64,000 nucleotides of DNA, taken from the NCBI GenBank assembly GCA_002869925.2, contig NEWT02000028.1, forward strand, positions 1 to 64,000. Reading direction: 5' to 3'. Numbering within the stretch: the stretch's first letter is position 1; the number at the start of each line of letters is the position of its first letter. This stretch comes from Nitrospira sp. CG24A (GTDB lineage Bacteria > Nitrospirota > Nitrospiria > Nitrospirales > Nitrospiraceae). The notes below the pieces were generated by a model. It had not been told where the DNA came from. It saw only the letters and a list, made by a program, of their open reading frames with translations, and made no database searches. Below are positions 53,953-62,407 of the stretch, in pieces. The position numbers were made by a program, and so were the translations under genes.

Positions 53953-54171
53953 GTGCCTGAAGGCAAGAAAGTTCGCATCTGCGTCCGAACTGTAAGCTGC
54001 GTCTATGTCGGTGACTTTCTCATTCCCCCGATGCGCAATCGTGTGTCCGATGCGATTAACGAAGAACAACGCCTCTTTATCAGCCTCACCGATGTGGTGA
54101 TCAATGAAAAGGATCACTCGGATTTCGTGGCCATCAACAAGAATCTGATCGAGTCCGTCGTGGAACTGTAG
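53953..54171 (+). CDS. Small DUF6812-like protein
   Basis: A 72-residue protein from a GTG start with GAGGAGGGG upstream. The pattern KVRICVRTVSCVYVGDFLIPP, then RVSDAINEEQRLFISLTDVVI, then DFVAINKNLIESVVEL is one I associate with DUF6812, a small beta-rich domain of unknown function. The identification is from memory. It follows the basic gene by 30 bases and is probably in the same operon. Confidence 0.65.
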   Translation: MPEGKKVRICVRTVSCVYVGDFLIPPMRNRVSDAINEEQRLFISLTDVVINEKDHSDFVAINKNLIESVVEL

Positions 54172-54368
54172 CTGTCGAGAAGGCCCCCCGCCAGTATCCC
54201 CCTCTTCAAGTCCCTTCTGGCATTCTGCAGCCACCTCTTCTAGCTAGGACTGAACCTCCCGCAGCATGTTCAGGCACCGAGCAGACTCTCAGAGTGCAGG
54301 CTGTTGTACTCCATCGACGTTCACCCGTACCAACATAGTTCTTTCCTAGTCTGCTAAGATCGCTTTTC

Positions 54369-56099
54369 ATGTCTACTTTCTCACGATTTCTCCCATTCCT
54401 GAAGCCCTACCTGTCTCGCATGGTGTTGGCAGGTGTGCTGGTCATGGGCGTCGCTGCCATTAATCTGATGCTGCTGCGGCTGGCCGGCACCCTGTGGGAC
54501 ATCACGACCGTGCAGCGCGACCAACCCAAAATGACGAACATGATCCTTATCCTTCTTGGGCTCGTCATCCTGCAGGGGCTCTGCTCGATGGGCCATAGCT
54601 ATCTGACCGCATGGATCTCGCAGCGCATCATTGCTGACTTTCGCCGACATCTCTTCGGGCACCTGCATACGTTATCCGTGAGCTTTTTTGCCCGCCGACG
54701 AACAGGCGAGCTCCTTTCACGGCTCATGAACGACGTGACCGTCATTCAATCGGTCGTGACTGAAACACCGATCGACGGCGCGAAACAGATCGTGACGTTT
54801 GTGGGAGGCATCACATTTTTGTTGATCATGAATTGGCGGCTCTGCCTCTTGATCCTGATTCTGCTCCCATTGCTCGTTCTGGTGGCCAAGTTCTTCGGGC
54901 GAAAACTGAAATCCCTCTCGACCTCGATTCAGGACCACACCGCGGCAATGAGTACCCTGATCGAGGAAGTGATCTCCGGAATCCGGATCGTGAAATCCTT
55001 CGTCCAAACACAGCGCGAAGAAACCAGGTTTGCCCTACAGGTTGAACAAACCTTGGCGTTCACGATGCAGAAGGCCGGCGTCATGGCGGTGTTCATTCCC
55101 GTCATCAGCCTCCTCACCGCTGCTGCCGCCGCCGCCGTCTTGTGGTATGGGGGACAGCAGGTCATTGACGGGAGTGTGTCACCGGGCGACCTCTTTGCTT
55201 TCGTCCTTTTTGCTGGAATTCTGATCGGCCCTTTTAGTTCCGCCGCCCGCGTGTTTGCACAGATCAGGGAGGCACAGGGCGCCACCCAACGGGTGTTCGA
55301 AATTCTCGACACACGTTCCGAGGTGAGTGACTCCCCCACGGCCACGACGCTGTCCTCTGTCTCTGGACATATCCGGGCTGAGCATATCGGCTTTGCGTAC
55401 GATCCACGCCAACCGGTCTTGACGGATGTGTCGTTCGAAGCTAAGCCGGGGGAACTGGTCGCCATCGTCGGGCCCACCGGAGCCGGGAAAACGACCGTGA
55501 TGAACCTGCTCCATCGCTTCTACGACCCAACAGAAGGAACCATCACCATTGATGGGCAGGATCTCAGACACGTCACGATGGATAGTTGGTATCGGCAGAT
55601 CGCCTTGGTTCCGCAAGAGACGATCTTGTTCGGCGGGACAATTCTCGACAACATCCGCTATGGAAACGAGAAGGCGACTCAGGAAGAGGTGGTCGCCGCG
55701 AGCCGTGCCGCTCATGCTCACGACTTCATCATGAGTTTCCCGGACCAGTATCAAACCATCGTGGGGGAAAAAGGAATTAATGTATCGGGCGGACAGCGGC
55801 AGCGCATCGCTATCGCCAGAGCCATCGTGAAAAATCCACGGATCTTATTGTTAGATGAAGCCACTTCCGCCCTGGACGGTGAGTCCGAACGACTCGTCCA
55901 GGAGGCACTGGAGCAACTCATGAAAGGACGAACGACCTTTGTGATTGCTCACCGCTTGACGACGATTCAACGAGCCGATCGAATCCTCGTCTTCAACAAA
56001 GGCCGCCTCGTGGAAACCGGCACCCATGCCGAATTGATGGACCAGAAGGGGCTGTACCAGTACCTCTATACCCTACGGCTCATCGAACTCCCCTCCTAG
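54369..56099 (+). CDS. ABC transporter, MsbA/lipid-flippase type (fused permease and ATPase)
   Basis: A 576-residue half-transporter. Six membrane helices occupy about 1-310. The ATPase domain has GPTGAGKTT (Walker A), a Q-loop in LVPQETILFG, VSGGQRQRIAIARA (signature), ILLLDEATSALD (Walker B) and the H-loop IAHRLTTIQ. Closest in layout to MsbA-like lipid or multidrug exporters that work as homodimers. A TAAGAT box lies at 54355-54360, eight bases before the ATG, and no ribosome site is present. The stop codon lies inside an arm of repeat C. Confidence 0.9.
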   Translation: MSTFSRFLPFLKPYLSRMVLAGVLVMGVAAINLMLLRLAGTLWDITTVQRDQPKMTNMILILLGLVILQGLCSMGHSYLTAWISQRIIADFRRHLFGHLHTLSVSFFARRRTGELLSRLMNDVTVIQSVVTETPIDGAKQIVTFVGGITFLLIMNWRLCLLILILLPLLVLVAKFFGRKLKSLSTSIQDHTAAMSTLIEEVISGIRIVKSFVQTQREETRFALQVEQTLAFTMQKAGVMAVFIPVISLLTAAAAAAVLWYGGQQVIDGSVSPGDLFAFVLFAGILIGPFSSAARVFAQIREAQGATQRVFEILDTRSEVSDSPTATTLSSVSGHIRAEHIGFAYDPRQPVLTDVSFEAKPGELVAIVGPTGAGKTTVMNLLHRFYDPTEGTITIDGQDLRHVTMDSWYRQIALVPQETILFGGTILDNIRYGNEKATQEEVVAASRAAHAHDFIMSFPDQYQTIVGEKGINVSGGQRQRIAIARAIVKNPRILLLDEATSALDGESERLVQEALEQLMKGRTTFVIAHRLTTIQRADRILVFNKGRLVETGTHAELMDQKGLYQYLYTLRLIELPS

Positions 56100-56279
56100 C
56101 CCGCATTATTCATGACGCTTCTGCTGCAAGCGCGGATACGCGGCTGTGACGGGCAGTCTCGCCGCTCAGCCCTTCGACATACTGCACCAGTATGCCTCAG
56201 GGCTTCACGCCTCCGAGTACCCGTCTCGCATCGCGTCTGCGCGCTTTCGCAACGAACCTTCATGAATAATGCGGGCTAG
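56096..56279. repeat. Family C long palindromic element
   Basis: The ends are perfect 20-base inverted repeats: CTAGCCCGCATTATTCATGA at 56096-56115 and its complement at 56260-56279. The interior is also imperfectly self-complementary (GCGCGGATACGCGGC against GCATCGCGTCTGCGCGC). The apex is a hairpin, CATACTG-CAC-CAGTATG. No ORF inside. The left arm contains the TAG stop of the ABC transporter gene. The next base begins repeat A copy 4. Confidence 0.8.
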
Positions 56280-56404
56280 CAGGATGCTGAAAAAGCCCGC
56301 CAGCTTCGTTCTCGGCTCATCGAAATCCTCAACGTACCCCTGAGGGTACGCCTCTGGTTTCGACTCGCCTGCGGCCTTGCTGGACGGTCTTTTTGAGCAT
56401 CCTG
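56280..56404. repeat. Family A interspersed hairpin repeat, copy 4
   Basis: Ends CAGGATGCTGAAAAAGCCC and CTTTTTGAGCATCCTG; the internal inverted repeat GTACCCCTGAGGGTAC replaces the GTAGCCCGAGGCTAC of copy 2. This again preserves pairing while changing bases. It directly abuts repeat C and lies in the convergent gap between the ABC and aldo/keto reductase genes. Confidence 0.85.
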
Positions 56405-56478
56405 CTTGGCATTTTCATATTGCCATCGTGTTTCACAGCCCAGTCTAGCTTCATCCCGGAGTATTTCAGAACTAAAGC

Positions 56479-57318
56479 CTACATCCCGATCGTTTCAATC
56501 ACCTGCATATCTTCGTCGGTGAGAGTGAGCTGTTCTGCCTGGAAATCCTCTTTCATATGTTGTGAATTCGTCGTGCCAGTCAATGGGAGCATCCCAACCT
56601 GCATGGCAAAACGAAAAACGACTTGCGCAAGGCCGGCCCCTAACCGTTGAGCGATGGCCCGAATGGCTGACTCGGCAAAGACTCCTTGATTTGCCGTCAA
56701 CAGCGAAAAGCCTTGATAGATGATGTTATGCACCCGACAGATCTCCCGGACTTCTTTATCCCACCCAAGGGCGGCATAACAGCGGTTTTGTACCATCATC
56801 GGTTTCACCGCCGCCTGAGCACAGAGCTGTGTGAGTTGCTCAGCCGTAACATTGCTGATGCCGATCATCTTCGTTTTCCCGGATCGATAGAGCCCTTCAA
56901 TCGCGGCCCAGACCTCCCAGTCCGAAGCGCCCAATCCTTGCCGCTGATAGGGCCCATGCAAGACGTAGGAGTCAAGATAGTCGGTGTGCAGGTGGGCCAA
57001 CGAGCTGTCGAAAGACTGAGTCACTTGGGTCGTGAGATTGGCCGAGGCATCATACGGGGTGCGATGGTCTTGGCCATTCGTCGGCGTAAACTTGGTTTGA
57101 AGAAAGAGACGATCACGCGTGACCCCTTGCTGCGCGAGAGCCAGCAGGGCTTCCCCCACCAACGCTTCCTGGTAATGGATCAATTGGTTGGCCGTATCGA
57201 TAGCGGTGAAGCCCGCCCCGACGGCTAGCTGCACCAGTTGTGTCGTCGCCTCTTTTTTCCATGCCGTACCATACATGAATGAAGGAACCGGCACATGATT
57301 GTAGGTGGTCAAAGCCAT
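56479..57318 (-). CDS. Aldo/keto reductase
   Basis: A 279-residue (beta/alpha)8 oxidoreductase. AIDTANQLIHYQEALVGEAL is the active-site segment with D and Y, LQTKFTP supplies the lysine, and SYVLHGPY the histidine of the tetrad. IGISNVTAEQL follows. It reduces carbonyls with NADPH; substrate unknown. The DTANQ..HY spacing belongs to a common bacterial subgroup rather than the DTAxxYxN form. No operon partner is close on the same strand except the lipocalin 57 bases upstream. Confidence 0.85.
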   Translation of the reverse strand: MALTTYNHVPVPSFMYGTAWKKEATTQLVQLAVGAGFTAIDTANQLIHYQEALVGEALLALAQQGVTRDRLFLQTKFTPTNGQDHRTPYDASANLTTQVTQSFDSSLAHLHTDYLDSYVLHGPYQRQGLGASDWEVWAAIEGLYRSGKTKMIGISNVTAEQLTQLCAQAAVKPMMVQNRCYAALGWDKEVREICRVHNIIYQGFSLLTANQGVFAESAIRAIAQRLGAGLAQVVFRFAMQVGMLPLTGTTNSQHMKEDFQAEQLTLTDEDMQVIETIGM

Positions 57319-57375
57319 GCTGTGTTCTCCATGATAAGTGGACTATTGATGCCTGCGACGAGACGCGACAATCAG

Positions 57376-57981
57376 TCACGATGAGGCAGCGCGTCGAGCT
57401 TTGATGAGATCCGACACAGGGTACCCCAGTTGCCCGGCCCGTTCGACCAGACGCCGATAGGTGGCCTCATCCAGATGAGGGATCCGAGACAGGATCCAGA
57501 GATACCGACGATCCGGAGTCCCCACCATCGCAGTCCGATATTCCGGGTCAAGATCGAGGACCCAATAATTCCCGTCGCGAGATGAGCCAAACAACCGGGC
57601 GAACCAGTTGTCGAACGCGACAGTGAGTCGCGCATTCGTCTTGGGGTCGACCACCGTCGCCACTCCTTCTGCCTGCTCAACCCCACCGGATTCAGTTACA
57701 CATTCATTATGCACACCGACTAACCCGTCGGGCCGACTGGAATATATCGCCTTGGAGTCCACGCAGTGCCGCTGAAACCACATCGGGAGCCGCGCGATTT
57801 CATACCAGGTGCCGACGTAGCGCGAGAGATCCACAGATGTGACCGTCTGGAGATCACCCTTCGAACCGACTCCCGCGCAGGCCCCCAGCGTGACGCACAA
57901 AATCGCCAGTGCGAGGTGCAGGCTCACAGAGCCTGGACTGTCGACGCTATGTTGGAACAGCGACGGCCTCATCAACTTCAT
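57376..57981 (-). CDS. blc: Bacterial lipocalin, Blc-like lipoprotein
   Basis: A 201-residue protein. A lipoprotein signal (ILCVTLGAC, cysteine about 35) precedes the lipocalin domain: VDLSRYVGTWYEIARLPMWFQRHC is the first structurally conserved region, GNYWVLDLDPEYRTAMVGTPDRRYLWILSR the last. Blc of E. coli sits in the outer membrane and binds lysophospholipids or fatty acids. The final helix SDLIKAR is typical. Confidence 0.88.
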   Translation of the reverse strand: MKLMRPSLFQHSVDSPGSVSLHLALAILCVTLGACAGVGSKGDLQTVTSVDLSRYVGTWYEIARLPMWFQRHCVDSKAIYSSRPDGLVGVHNECVTESGGVEQAEGVATVVDPKTNARLTVAFDNWFARLFGSSRDGNYWVLDLDPEYRTAMVGTPDRRYLWILSRIPHLDEATYRRLVERAGQLGYPVSDLIKARRAASS

Positions 57982-58143
57982 ACGGCTATAGGGTAAGGGG
58001 ATTCCCGTGGGAGATCAATGGCCCATTGAGCAGACTACTGAAGAACCAAGTCGGCAACCCCACGCGTCGATAGCCGGCTGCCTCGAACGTTCAGAAGCAC
58101 TCTCCTTGAGGAGGCTCAAAAAGACATCCCCTCGTGTAGTAAT

Positions 58144-59260
58144 TCATGCTGGTCTTGTCTTATCCAGGGCAATCCTGGCCCGATTCACTTTCGCCAAGAT
58201 CTCCTGTGCCGTCTTGGTCCACACCAACGGTTTCGGCGAGACATTACGTTGGGTCATATACGCGTCAATGGCCGCAATCAGCTCGGGGACGCTGCAGAAT
58301 ACGCCGCGACGAATCTGTTTGGCCGTCAGGTCGCCAAAGACGCGTTCCACCAGATTGAGCCACGAACTACTCGTCGGGGTGAAGTGCATGTGGACGCGCG
58401 GGTGGCGCGTGAGCCATCGCTGAACCGTGAGGTGTTTGTGTGTGGCGTAGTTGTCGGCGATCAGATGCAGGGCCTTGCCCTGGGGTAATGTGGCGATCAA
58501 TCAGACGCAGGAACCGCAGCCATTCCTGATGCCGATGCCGCGGCAAGCAGGTGGAGAGGATGGAGCCTCCGCGACATTGAGAGCCGCGAAGAGCGTGGTG
58601 GTCCCATGGTGCTTGTGGTCATGTGTCATCGTGCCACACCGGCCCTTCCTCGTGGGTAAGCCGGCTGGGTGCGATCCAGCGCTTGGATCTGGCTTTTCTC
58701 ATCCACGCTGAGGACCACGGCATGCTCGGGCGGGTGCAGATACAGGCCCACCACATCCTCCAGCTTGTCCTGGAAGTGTGGATCCTGGCTGAGCTTGAAG
58801 GCCCGGACTCGGTGGGTGTGCAACCAATGGGCAGTCCAGACCCGCTGCACGAACGTAGGATTCGTCCACAGATGCCGAGCCAAGGTGCGGGTCAACCAGT
58901 GAGTGGCTCTGGGCGGGGTCGTTTGGGTCGTCGCCTTCAGGATATGTGCGATCAGCGCGTGGCGCGCCTTGGGAGGACGCCCGCCACGGGGCACATCTTG
59001 GACGAGGCCGGGCAGGCGCTGAGTAACAATGCGGTGCCGCCACAGGCCCACGGTTTACCGACTCGTGTCCAGGGCGTCGGCGATGTGCTGATTATCGTGG
59101 CCTTCGGCCGCCAACAGGGCAATTTTGGCGCGGAGTACGAGTCGCACAGGCGTCTGCCGGCCGCGAGCCCACTGCGTCAGTTGCTGGCGTTCGGGCGCTG
59201 TCAGCTGCAGGGACGGGGCGATGCGCGTGGTCAGGTGCTCTTCCTGGTGAGGAGTATACC
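58144..59260 (-). pseudogene. Broken IS630 family transposase
   Basis: Three pieces of one gene are readable on the minus strand. The N-terminal helix-turn-helix part (LTAPERQQLTQWARGRQTP, then NQHIADALDTSR) runs into an in-frame TAA at about 59055. The middle piece (TVGLWRHR to about 58626) contains [16 protein letters not shown] with the first catalytic Asp. A frameshift before 58500 separates the C-terminal DDE part, LHLIADNYATHKH and WLNLVERVFGDLTAKQIRRG. The element cannot make a full transposase. I could not define terminal inverted repeats. Confidence 0.85.
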
Positions 59261-59364
59261 CGTGCAGGATAATAAGTAAATCTATTTATGCTTCACCTCA
59301 CTAAGTTGGTAGGACGCGGCGGCTCAAACTGAGCACTGCGAGAGATGATTCGCTTCGAATCCAT

Positions 59365-60852
59365 TCATGGTCTCTGCGCCGCTACCATGAGCAGGTTACT
59401 CACGGATTCACGGATGAGCTGGATCAGCGGTTCTGGATAGACTCCTAGTACGAGGATGATCGATGCAACAAATCCGAGCGAGCATATGGCCGGCCAACTG
59501 AAGAACTCTGGTCTCTGCACAGTCTGTGCTTCAGGAAGCATTGCCGGTGCTGTTACCTCACCGAATAGGGTCACGAACAGTCGAAGGTAATAGTAGAGAC
59601 TCACGACGCTGTTCGCAATCAGTGCCAACACAAGCCACCACAAACCAGCATCAACACCGGCCGCGATTGCATAAAATTTCCCGATGAATCCCGCAGTCAC
59701 TGGGATGCCGGCCAACGACAACAGGCTCAGTGCCAACATGCCCGCGAGCCAAGGACGCGTCCAAAACAGGCCTTGATAGTCCTCGACACGGTCCTTGTCC
59801 CCTCCCTCGCTCGAGTAGACAGTCACCACACCAAAGGCACCCAAGGTCATGGCACAATAGACGATCACATAGAAGGTCACCGCTTCCGCAGCTGCGGGAC
59901 CACCGGCCAGCAGCGCAACCAATACATAGCCGAAGTGGGCGATCGACGAATAGGCCAGGAGTCGTTTCACATTCTGTTGCAAGAGCGCCAGCACATTCCC
60001 TGTGACCATCGAGACAACAGCCAGAAGGCTGAACAGATGCACAACGGGTGGCAGTTCCAATATCCCGACCTCAGTGGCAAGGCGGAGTAGCAGTGCCATC
60101 ACCGCTGCCTTGGAGACCGTCGCGATGTATGTCGTGATGGGAGTGGGGGCTCCCTGATACACATCGGGAATCCACATGTGAAACGGTGCGAGACCGAGCT
60201 TCAATGCGATGCCGACCAGGACCAGGATCAATCCTCCCAACCACAGTGCTGGGACCGTCTGCCACTGTTTCACACTCACTCCAACCTCGTGGAAGGTCAT
60301 GGCTCCGCTTTCGAAATACAGCAAGGCCAGGCCAAACAGAAGGAATGCTGATGCAGTGATGGAGAGCAGCAGGTACTTCACCGCAGCTTCGAGTGGGTTT
60401 CGTCGGGTTCGTAAATAACCGATCAGACTGCAGAGAGACAGCCCGAGGAGTTCGAACCCGAGAAAAAATGATACGAAATGCGCAGCTGTGGTCAGGACCA
60501 ATCCCCCGAACGTGGCAAGTAGCAGGAGCAGGTAATATTCCTCGACACCTTCTTGCTCATGAAACTGACAGTTCAGATATCGGTACGACAGTGCAATGAT
60601 GACCATCGTCGCACTCAATATGAGCCCCATATACAACAAAGCATGTCCATCCACGACCAGCAAGGTTGTCACGGCTCGTGGCGCGGCCGTGGCTGCCCAT
60701 GGCAACGTCGCGAGGGTGAACAGGCACGACATAAACGCACACACCGCAATCCTTGCATGATTCCGTCTGAAGGCAATCGCAAGCATCGTCACGAGGGAGA
60801 AAGCCCCGAGATCCAGAATGGGCGAAAGAGCGATGAAATCCTGGAGGATCAT
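59365..60852 (-). CDS. nuoN: NADH-quinone oxidoreductase subunit N
   Basis: A 495-residue antiporter-like membrane subunit with about 14 helices. ALKLGLAPFHMWIPDVYQGAPTPITTYIATVSKAA is the signature with the channel lysines, and LLAYSSIAHFGYVLVAL follows. Part of the proton-pumping arm of complex I. Its start overlaps the end of nuoM by four bases. Confidence 0.94.
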   Translation of the reverse strand: MILQDFIALSPILDLGAFSLVTMLAIAFRRNHARIAVCAFMSCLFTLATLPWAATAAPRAVTTLLVVDGHALLYMGLILSATMVIIALSYRYLNCQFHEQEGVEEYYLLLLLATFGGLVLTTAAHFVSFFLGFELLGLSLCSLIGYLRTRRNPLEAAVKYLLLSITASAFLLFGLALLYFESGAMTFHEVGVSVKQWQTVPALWLGGLILVLVGIALKLGLAPFHMWIPDVYQGAPTPITTYIATVSKAAVMALLLRLATEVGILELPPVVHLFSLLAVVSMVTGNVLALLQQNVKRLLAYSSIAHFGYVLVALLAGGPAAAEAVTFYVIVYCAMTLGAFGVVTVYSSEGGDKDRVEDYQGLFWTRPWLAGMLALSLLSLAGIPVTAGFIGKFYAIAAGVDAGLWWLVLALIANSVVSLYYYLRLFVTLFGEVTAPAMLPEAQTVQRPEFFSWPAICSLGFVASIILVLGVYPEPLIQLIRESVSNLLMVAAQRP

Positions 60853-62402
60853 GGGGTACTCCCCTGCGAGGTCACGATGTGGGACGACAGCAGGGGTTCT
60901 GATGGCAAGTGAGTCGGATTGGCAGACACCAGTGCATGCTGTACCAGTTGTTCCATGACCGGCTTCGTCGTGGTCAACACGGCCATCGGATAGAGCCCCA
61001 GCCAGATCTGCAGGCCTGCGATGAACAGTAAGGTTCCAAATGCGACATTCGACAGGTCTGGGGCTGTACGGGTGTCTTGTTGTCGGCCAAAGAACGTGCG
61101 TTGCATCATACCCAGGGAATAGATGGCCGCCATCACCATGCCGAGGGATGCCAGAATGATCATGACCGGTTGAGTCGCATAGGATCCAAATAGCACGAGG
61201 AACTCACCGATAAAATTCGCCAGCCCTGGCAACCCCAATGACGCGCAGGCAAAGAAAAGCGCCATCGTGGCAAGACGTGGCGTCACGCTCCAGAGTCCTC
61301 CCATCTGACGCATGTCCCTCGTCTGATACCGCTCCTCAAGTGCACCGGCCAGCAGGAAGAGGCCTCCCGTACTCAGCCCATGCGCCACCATCTGCATCAT
61401 CACTCCCTGCAATGCCAGCTCAGTCCCGGCGAAAGCGCCAAGCAGGATAAACCCCATGTGACTGATACTGCTGTACGCTACCAGCCGTTTGATATCTGTT
61501 TGGGCACAGGCCAATACTGCGGCATAGAGAATCCCGACCACACCGAGCCCCATGGCGATGGGCGCGAACTCGCTCAGGGCCTCGGGAAACAACGGAAGTG
61601 TGAATCGCAACAAACCATAGGCGCCCGTCTTCGCTAAGATCCCGGCGAGGATGATCGTGGCCCCGGTGGGAGCCTCTGCGTAGGTGTCCGGTAGCCACGT
61701 ATGAAAGGGAGGGGCCGGCAGCTTCACAAGAAAACCGATGAGAAATGCCAGCATGAGCCACCGGGCCATCTCACTGGTCAGGGTCAGTCCCATCAGGTCG
61801 GCATAGTCGAAACTCGGTCGCCCAGTGGCCTGTTGATGCAGGAGCGCGAGCGCCACAATCCCAACAAGCAGCACCAAGCTCCCAGCCTGCGTAAAGAGAA
61901 AGAACTTGAACGAGGCATGCCGGCGCGCTGCATGGCCCCAGATGACGATCAGGAGATACATGGGGATGAGCATGAGCTCCCAAAAGAAGAAAAACAGAAA
62001 CAAGTCGATGGCTAAGAACACCCCGATGACACCGCCCAGGGCGAACAGGACGTTACAGTGAAACAATCCGACGCGACTCTGGATTTCTGTCCAGGAGGCA
62101 ATCGTGGCCACAATCCCGACGAAGACCGTCAATAGAATAAGGACTACGCTCAGTCCATCGAGGCCAAGATGGAGACTGATGCCCCAACGGGGAATCCAAC
62201 TGGTGTGACTTTCTACAAGCCATGCCCCATGTCCTGAGGACTGTACTGTGGAATGTTGTCCTCCGAGCAGAAGCACCAGAACGAAATCAATAGCCAACGC
62301 CCCGAGTACGATCCAACGAGGCGCGTGACGAGACCATTGCTGTCCCATCCATGCGAGGGGCGCCGCGAGAATTGGGATGAGTATGAGTAGCCAAAGACCC
62401 AT
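60849..62402 (-). CDS. nuoM: NADH-quinone oxidoreductase subunit M
   Basis: A 517-residue antiporter-like subunit. FFFWELMLIPMYLLIVIWG carries the conserved helix-5 glutamate, KLPAPPFHTWLPDTYAEAPTGATIILAGILAKTGAYG the central lysine region, and RLVAYSSISHMGFILLG the next. ATG 62402 starts MGLWLLILIPIL and excludes an in-frame extension overlapping nuoL. It follows nuoL by five bases. Confidence 0.94.
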   Translation of the reverse strand: MGLWLLILIPILAAPLAWMGQQWSRHAPRWIVLGALAIDFVLVLLLGGQHSTVQSSGHGAWLVESHTSWIPRWGISLHLGLDGLSVVLILLTVFVGIVATIASWTEIQSRVGLFHCNVLFALGGVIGVFLAIDLFLFFFFWELMLIPMYLLIVIWGHAARRHASFKFFLFTQAGSLVLLVGIVALALLHQQATGRPSFDYADLMGLTLTSEMARWLMLAFLIGFLVKLPAPPFHTWLPDTYAEAPTGATIILAGILAKTGAYGLLRFTLPLFPEALSEFAPIAMGLGVVGILYAAVLACAQTDIKRLVAYSSISHMGFILLGAFAGTELALQGVMMQMVAHGLSTGGLFLLAGALEERYQTRDMRQMGGLWSVTPRLATMALFFACASLGLPGLANFIGEFLVLFGSYATQPVMIILASLGMVMAAIYSLGMMQRTFFGRQQDTRTAPDLSNVAFGTLLFIAGLQIWLGLYPMAVLTTTKPVMEQLVQHALVSANPTHLPSEPLLSSHIVTSQGSTP

Positions 62403-62407
62403 AGCAT

